Made by a program: the position numbers and the translations under genes | The notes under the pieces: generated by a model | Databases searched by the model: none | What the model saw: only the letters and a program-made list of their open reading frames with translations | What the model was told of the DNA's origin: nothing | NCBI RefSeq assembly: GCF_900108505.1 | Contig: NZ_FNWU01000006.1 | Span: forward strand, 1 to 64,000 | Origin: Halopenitus malekzadehii | GTDB taxonomy: Archaea; Halobacteriota; Halobacteria; Halobacteriales; Haloferacaceae | Reading direction: 5' to 3' | Length of the DNA stretch: 64,000 bases | Shown: in pieces, positions 61,766 through 64,000 of the stretch | Position numbering within the stretch: the stretch's first letter is position 1 | Layout of the letters: each line of letters begins with the position of its first letter

Positions 61766-62942
61766 CGGCCGCGTCGTGGTCCCGATCGAGGACACCGCGA
61801 CCCTGCGGGCGACGGTCGCCCACGTCGCCGCGGCGGCCGCCGACGGGGACGTCTCGGCTATCCACTTCGTCTACCTCGCCTCCTGGCGCGACGACGATCC
61901 CCGGATAGACGACCGGCGGACGACGGCGCAGGACCTGCTCGCGGACGCCGCCGACTGGGCGCGATACGACCTCGAGGACGCCGACGTCTCCGAAAACGGC
62001 ATCGAGATCGAGACCGCGCTCATCGCGGAGGACGTCTACCTCTTCGGGCCGCGTCAGTACGCCGAACGGCTTCATACCTATGCCGACGAGCACGGGATCG
62101 GGACGGTCGTGCTCGACCCGGAGTACACGCCGGTCGGGAACACCACTCTCCTCCAGCCGATGGAGTTCGAGCTGGCGTCCACCCCGCTGTCGGTCCGTGA
62201 GGCGCCCGTCGATCGGCCCTCCCGACGCGAGCGACTCGTCTCCGAGATCACCGGCCCGCGGTTCGCGACCGTCTTCGGCGGGTCACTGGCGTTTTACCTC
62301 GTCCTCGGCGACCCGACCTATCCCTTCGACCTCGTGACGGGCGTCGCGACCGCCCTCGTGGTCGCGATCTCGCTGTCCCAGGTGAGTCTGGACCACGACC
62401 CGACGCTGCGGGAGTCGCCGCTCCGGCTGGTTCGCGGGCTGATCTACGTCCCCTCCTTGCTTCTCGAGATCCTCAAATCGAACGTCGTCGTCGCCCGGGT
62501 CATCCTCTCGCCGTCGCTGCCGATCGACCCGACGATGACGCGGATGCGCGTGCTCGTGGGATCGGGGCTGCCCGTGACGACGCTCGCAAACTCGATCACG
62601 CTGACGCCGGGGACGCTGACGGTGCGTGCTCGCGACGCGGATCTATACGTCCACACCCTGATCCCGTGGGCCCGCGAGGGCCTGTTCGACGGCGGGCTCG
62701 AGCGGTGGACCCGATTCGTCTTCTACGGCCGGGAGGCCGCCCGGCTGCCGACGCCCCGCGAACGCGACGACTGCGCGGTGCTGCAGGGCCCCGACGCCGA
62801 CGAGCCGATGCCGTTTGCGGCCACCGATGGTGGACCCGAGTTGGACACCCACCACGAGTCGGATGAGGACCGCGCACCGGACACGGCGGCGGAAGCGGCC
62901 CCGACCGCGCCCGGTCACCACGAGGACGGTGATCGCCGATGA
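61758..62942 (+). CDS. mnhE: Mrp/Mnh Na+/H+ antiporter subunit E with N-terminal universal-stress-like domain
   Basis: A 394-residue protein. Residues about 1-140 look like a universal stress protein fold (NGRVVVPIEDTATLRATVAHV and HGIGTVVLDPEYTPVGNTTL). Residues about 165-330 are MnhE: PRFATVFGGSLAFYLVLGDP, a membrane helix pair, LLLEILKSNVVVARVILSPS and NSITLTPGTLTVRARDADLYVH, the family signature. The acidic tail is disordered. Bacterial MnhE is about 160 residues; the fusion is known in haloarchaea. GTG 61758 is preferred for its SD; GTG 61749 is an alternative. Stop overlaps mnhF by four bases, and the operon continues to the edge. Confidence 0.9.
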   Translation: MANGRVVVPIEDTATLRATVAHVAAAAADGDVSAIHFVYLASWRDDDPRIDDRRTTAQDLLADAADWARYDLEDADVSENGIEIETALIAEDVYLFGPRQYAERLHTYADEHGIGTVVLDPEYTPVGNTTLLQPMEFELASTPLSVREAPVDRPSRRERLVSEITGPRFATVFGGSLAFYLVLGDPTYPFDLVTGVATALVVAISLSQVSLDHDPTLRESPLRLVRGLIYVPSLLLEILKSNVVVARVILSPSLPIDPTMTRMRVLVGSGLPVTTLANSITLTPGTLTVRARDADLYVHTLIPWAREGLFDGGLERWTRFVFYGREAARLPTPRERDDCAVLQGPDADEPMPFAATDGGPELDTHHESDEDRAPDTAAEAAPTAPGHHEDGDRR

Positions 62943-63244
62943 GCATCGCCGACCTCGCGATCGCTGGCGGCTACACGGTCGGTGACGTACTGTTGGTCGG
63001 CGCGGCCGGCTTCGTCGTGCTGGCGCTCGGGATGCTCTACCGCGCCGTGGTCGGCCCGACGATGCAGGACCGCGTGCTCGCGGTCAACGTCCTCGGGACG
63101 AACACGGTCGTCATCCTGGCGCTGTTGGGCGCGGCGCTCGACGAGCCGACGTTCCTCGACATCGCGATCGTGTACGCGCTGTTGAACTTCCTGATGGCGA
63201 TCGCCGTCTCAAAGTTCACGGTCGAACGTGGGGGGGTCCTCTGA
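62939..63244 (+). CDS. mnhF: Mnh/Mrp antiporter subunit F
   Basis: A 101-residue membrane protein with three helices (VLLVGAAGFVVLALGMLYRA, LGTNTVVILALLGAALDEP and DIAIVYALLNFLMAIAVSKF). The central GPTMQDRVLAVNVLGTN is the MnhF/MrpF signature. It is a small subunit of the multi-protein cation/proton antiporter. Start overlaps mnhE (ATGA), and the stop overlaps mnhG by one base. Confidence 0.94.
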   Translation: MSIADLAIAGGYTVGDVLLVGAAGFVVLALGMLYRAVVGPTMQDRVLAVNVLGTNTVVILALLGAALDEPTFLDIAIVYALLNFLMAIAVSKFTVERGGVL

Positions 63245-63585
63245 TGGCGCTCGGGTCACTCGACCCGGTCACGACGGCGCGAGTCGTCCTGATCCTCGCG
63301 CTCCTTGCCGGGGCGCTGTTCTTCACGTTCGTCTCGATGGTGGGCGTGATCCGGCTGCCGGACGTCTACGCGCGCGCACACACCGCCTCGCAGGCGGACA
63401 CGCTCGGGGCCGGCTTCGGTCTGGCCGCGGTCGCGCTCACGCTCGGGTGGCAGGGGGCCTCGGTGAAGACGGCCATCCTGCTGTTCTTCATCTTCGTGAC
63501 CAACCCGACCGCGGCCCACGCGGTCGCTCGAGCGGCCTTCGAGGACGGAAACGTTCCGTGGACCGAGGGGGACGAGCGCCGATGA
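63244..63585 (+). CDS. mnhG: Mnh/Mrp antiporter subunit G
   Basis: A 113-residue three-helix subunit. VVLILALLAGALFFTFVSMV is the first helix, followed by the PhaG/MnhG signature VIRLPDVYARAHTASQADTL and IFVTNPTAAHAVARAAF. It is acidic at the C-terminus. It overlaps mnhF by one base and the next gene by four, so translation is coupled throughout the operon. Confidence 0.94.
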   Translation: MALGSLDPVTTARVVLILALLAGALFFTFVSMVGVIRLPDVYARAHTASQADTLGAGFGLAAVALTLGWQGASVKTAILLFFIFVTNPTAAHAVARAAFEDGNVPWTEGDERR

Positions 63586-64000
63586 GCGCGACCGTAACCG
63601 CGATCGAGGCGGCGCTTTTCGTCTTCGTGATCGCCACGGCGGTCGTGACCGCGCTGGCCCGCGACGTGCTCTCGTCGATCATCGTCTTCGGGGCCTACAG
63701 CCTCGGGATGGCGGCGCTGTACACGTTCTACCGGGCGCCGGATGTGGCGCTGACCGAGGCGGCGATCTCCGCCGGCGTCACGACTGTCCTCCTGCTGCTC
63801 ACGATCGCGAAGACCTCGCGGATGAACCACGAGGCCGTCTTCGAGCGCGTCGATCCCACCGCCGCGCTCGCCGTCGGCGGACTGTGCGTCGTGCTGCTCG
63901 CGACGGTGACGCAGATGCCGACCGTTGGCGATCCGACCGCACCCGTCTACGCGAATCCGGACGTCACCGGGTATTACCTCGAGAACACCTACGCCGACAC
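63582..64000 (+). CDS. DUF4040-type antiporter subunit (MbhD/MnhA C-terminal-like), cut by right edge
   Basis: The first 139 residues of a membrane protein. Helices at about 8-28 (AALFVFVIATAVVTALARDV), 30-52 and 58-80 enclose FYRAPDVALTEAAISAGVTT, the DUF4040 signature found in MbhD and in the MrpA C-terminal part. About residues 95-112 form another helix. In haloarchaeal Mrp operons this protein is followed by MnhB, C and D subunits, which should lie beyond the edge. Confidence 0.9.
   Translation, partial: MSATVTAIEAALFVFVIATAVVTALARDVLSSIIVFGAYSLGMAALYTFYRAPDVALTEAAISAGVTTVLLLLTIAKTSRMNHEAVFERVDPTAALAVGGLCVVLLATVTQMPTVGDPTAPVYANPDVTGYYLENTYAD

Overview
The window looks like a chromosomal segment of a halophilic archaeon, most like Halorubrum or a close relative. 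The evidence is the very high GC content, acidic proteins, genes starting 20-30 bases after a TATA-like box (leaderless transcripts), families found mainly in haloarchaea (HalX response regulator; proteins resembling DUF5658, DUF5779, DUF5787, DUF5794, DUF5795), archaeal RNase P subunit Rnp4, RPA-type single-strand binding protein, XPD- and Lhr-type helicases, and a tRNA-Trp gene with a 100-base intron. Family names are recalled from sequence features; no database search was run. I see no CRISPR array, intact insertion sequence or provirus.

Layout. 1-4.3 kb: a GAF-histidine kinase cut by the left edge, a doubtful small divergent gene, a membrane-anchored protein with an 81-residue period-4 repeat, a PiT-type permease and a helix-hairpin-helix-like protein. 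4.5-9.9 kb: formate-dehydrogenase-like molybdoenzyme, MoaC, NAD(P)HX repair enzyme, thioredoxin and a small membrane protein. 10-20.3 kb: XPD-like helicase, riboflavin-pathway reductase, the RPA operon (OB-fold protein, partner protein, phosphoesterase) and a large Lhr-type helicase. 20.3-30.8 kb: acylphosphatase and sugar mutase sharing one palindromic TATA box, SLC13 carrier, cold-shock protein, Rnp4, YhbY protein, MscS channel, HalX regulator, IMP dehydrogenase, then a small ORF fused stop-to-start with a DUF5794-like membrane protein, and a DUF5795-like zinc protein.

30.8-45 kb: tRNA-Trp; a lactate-utilisation set (LutB- and LutC-like proteins, divergent FAD/Fe-S dehydrogenase); a DUF5787-like protein with features of an iron-sulfur PD-(D/E)XK nuclease, back to back with a Dam-type adenine methylase; a membrane protein; tRNA-Gly followed by partial copies of its own 3' end; a Trm9-like methyltransferase, a degenerate MBL-like protein, NhaC antiporter and DUF5779-like protein. 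45-53.6 kb: a branched-chain amino acid run leuA-ilvB-ilvN-ilvC-leuC-leuD-leuB, with a frameshift at the start of leuA, a leader ORF plus hairpin before ilvB, and a mini-ORF bridging ilvC and leuC. 53.8-64 kb: DabA/DabB inorganic carbon transporter with an adjacent Lrp-type regulator, MFS carrier, small membrane protein, CoaBC, and the first part of an Mrp/Mnh cation/proton antiporter operon that runs off the right edge.

The strongest leads are the period-4 membrane-anchored repeat next to the PiT permease, the DUF5787/Dam pair, the leuA frameshift and ilvB leader, and the tRNA-Gly remnant array.
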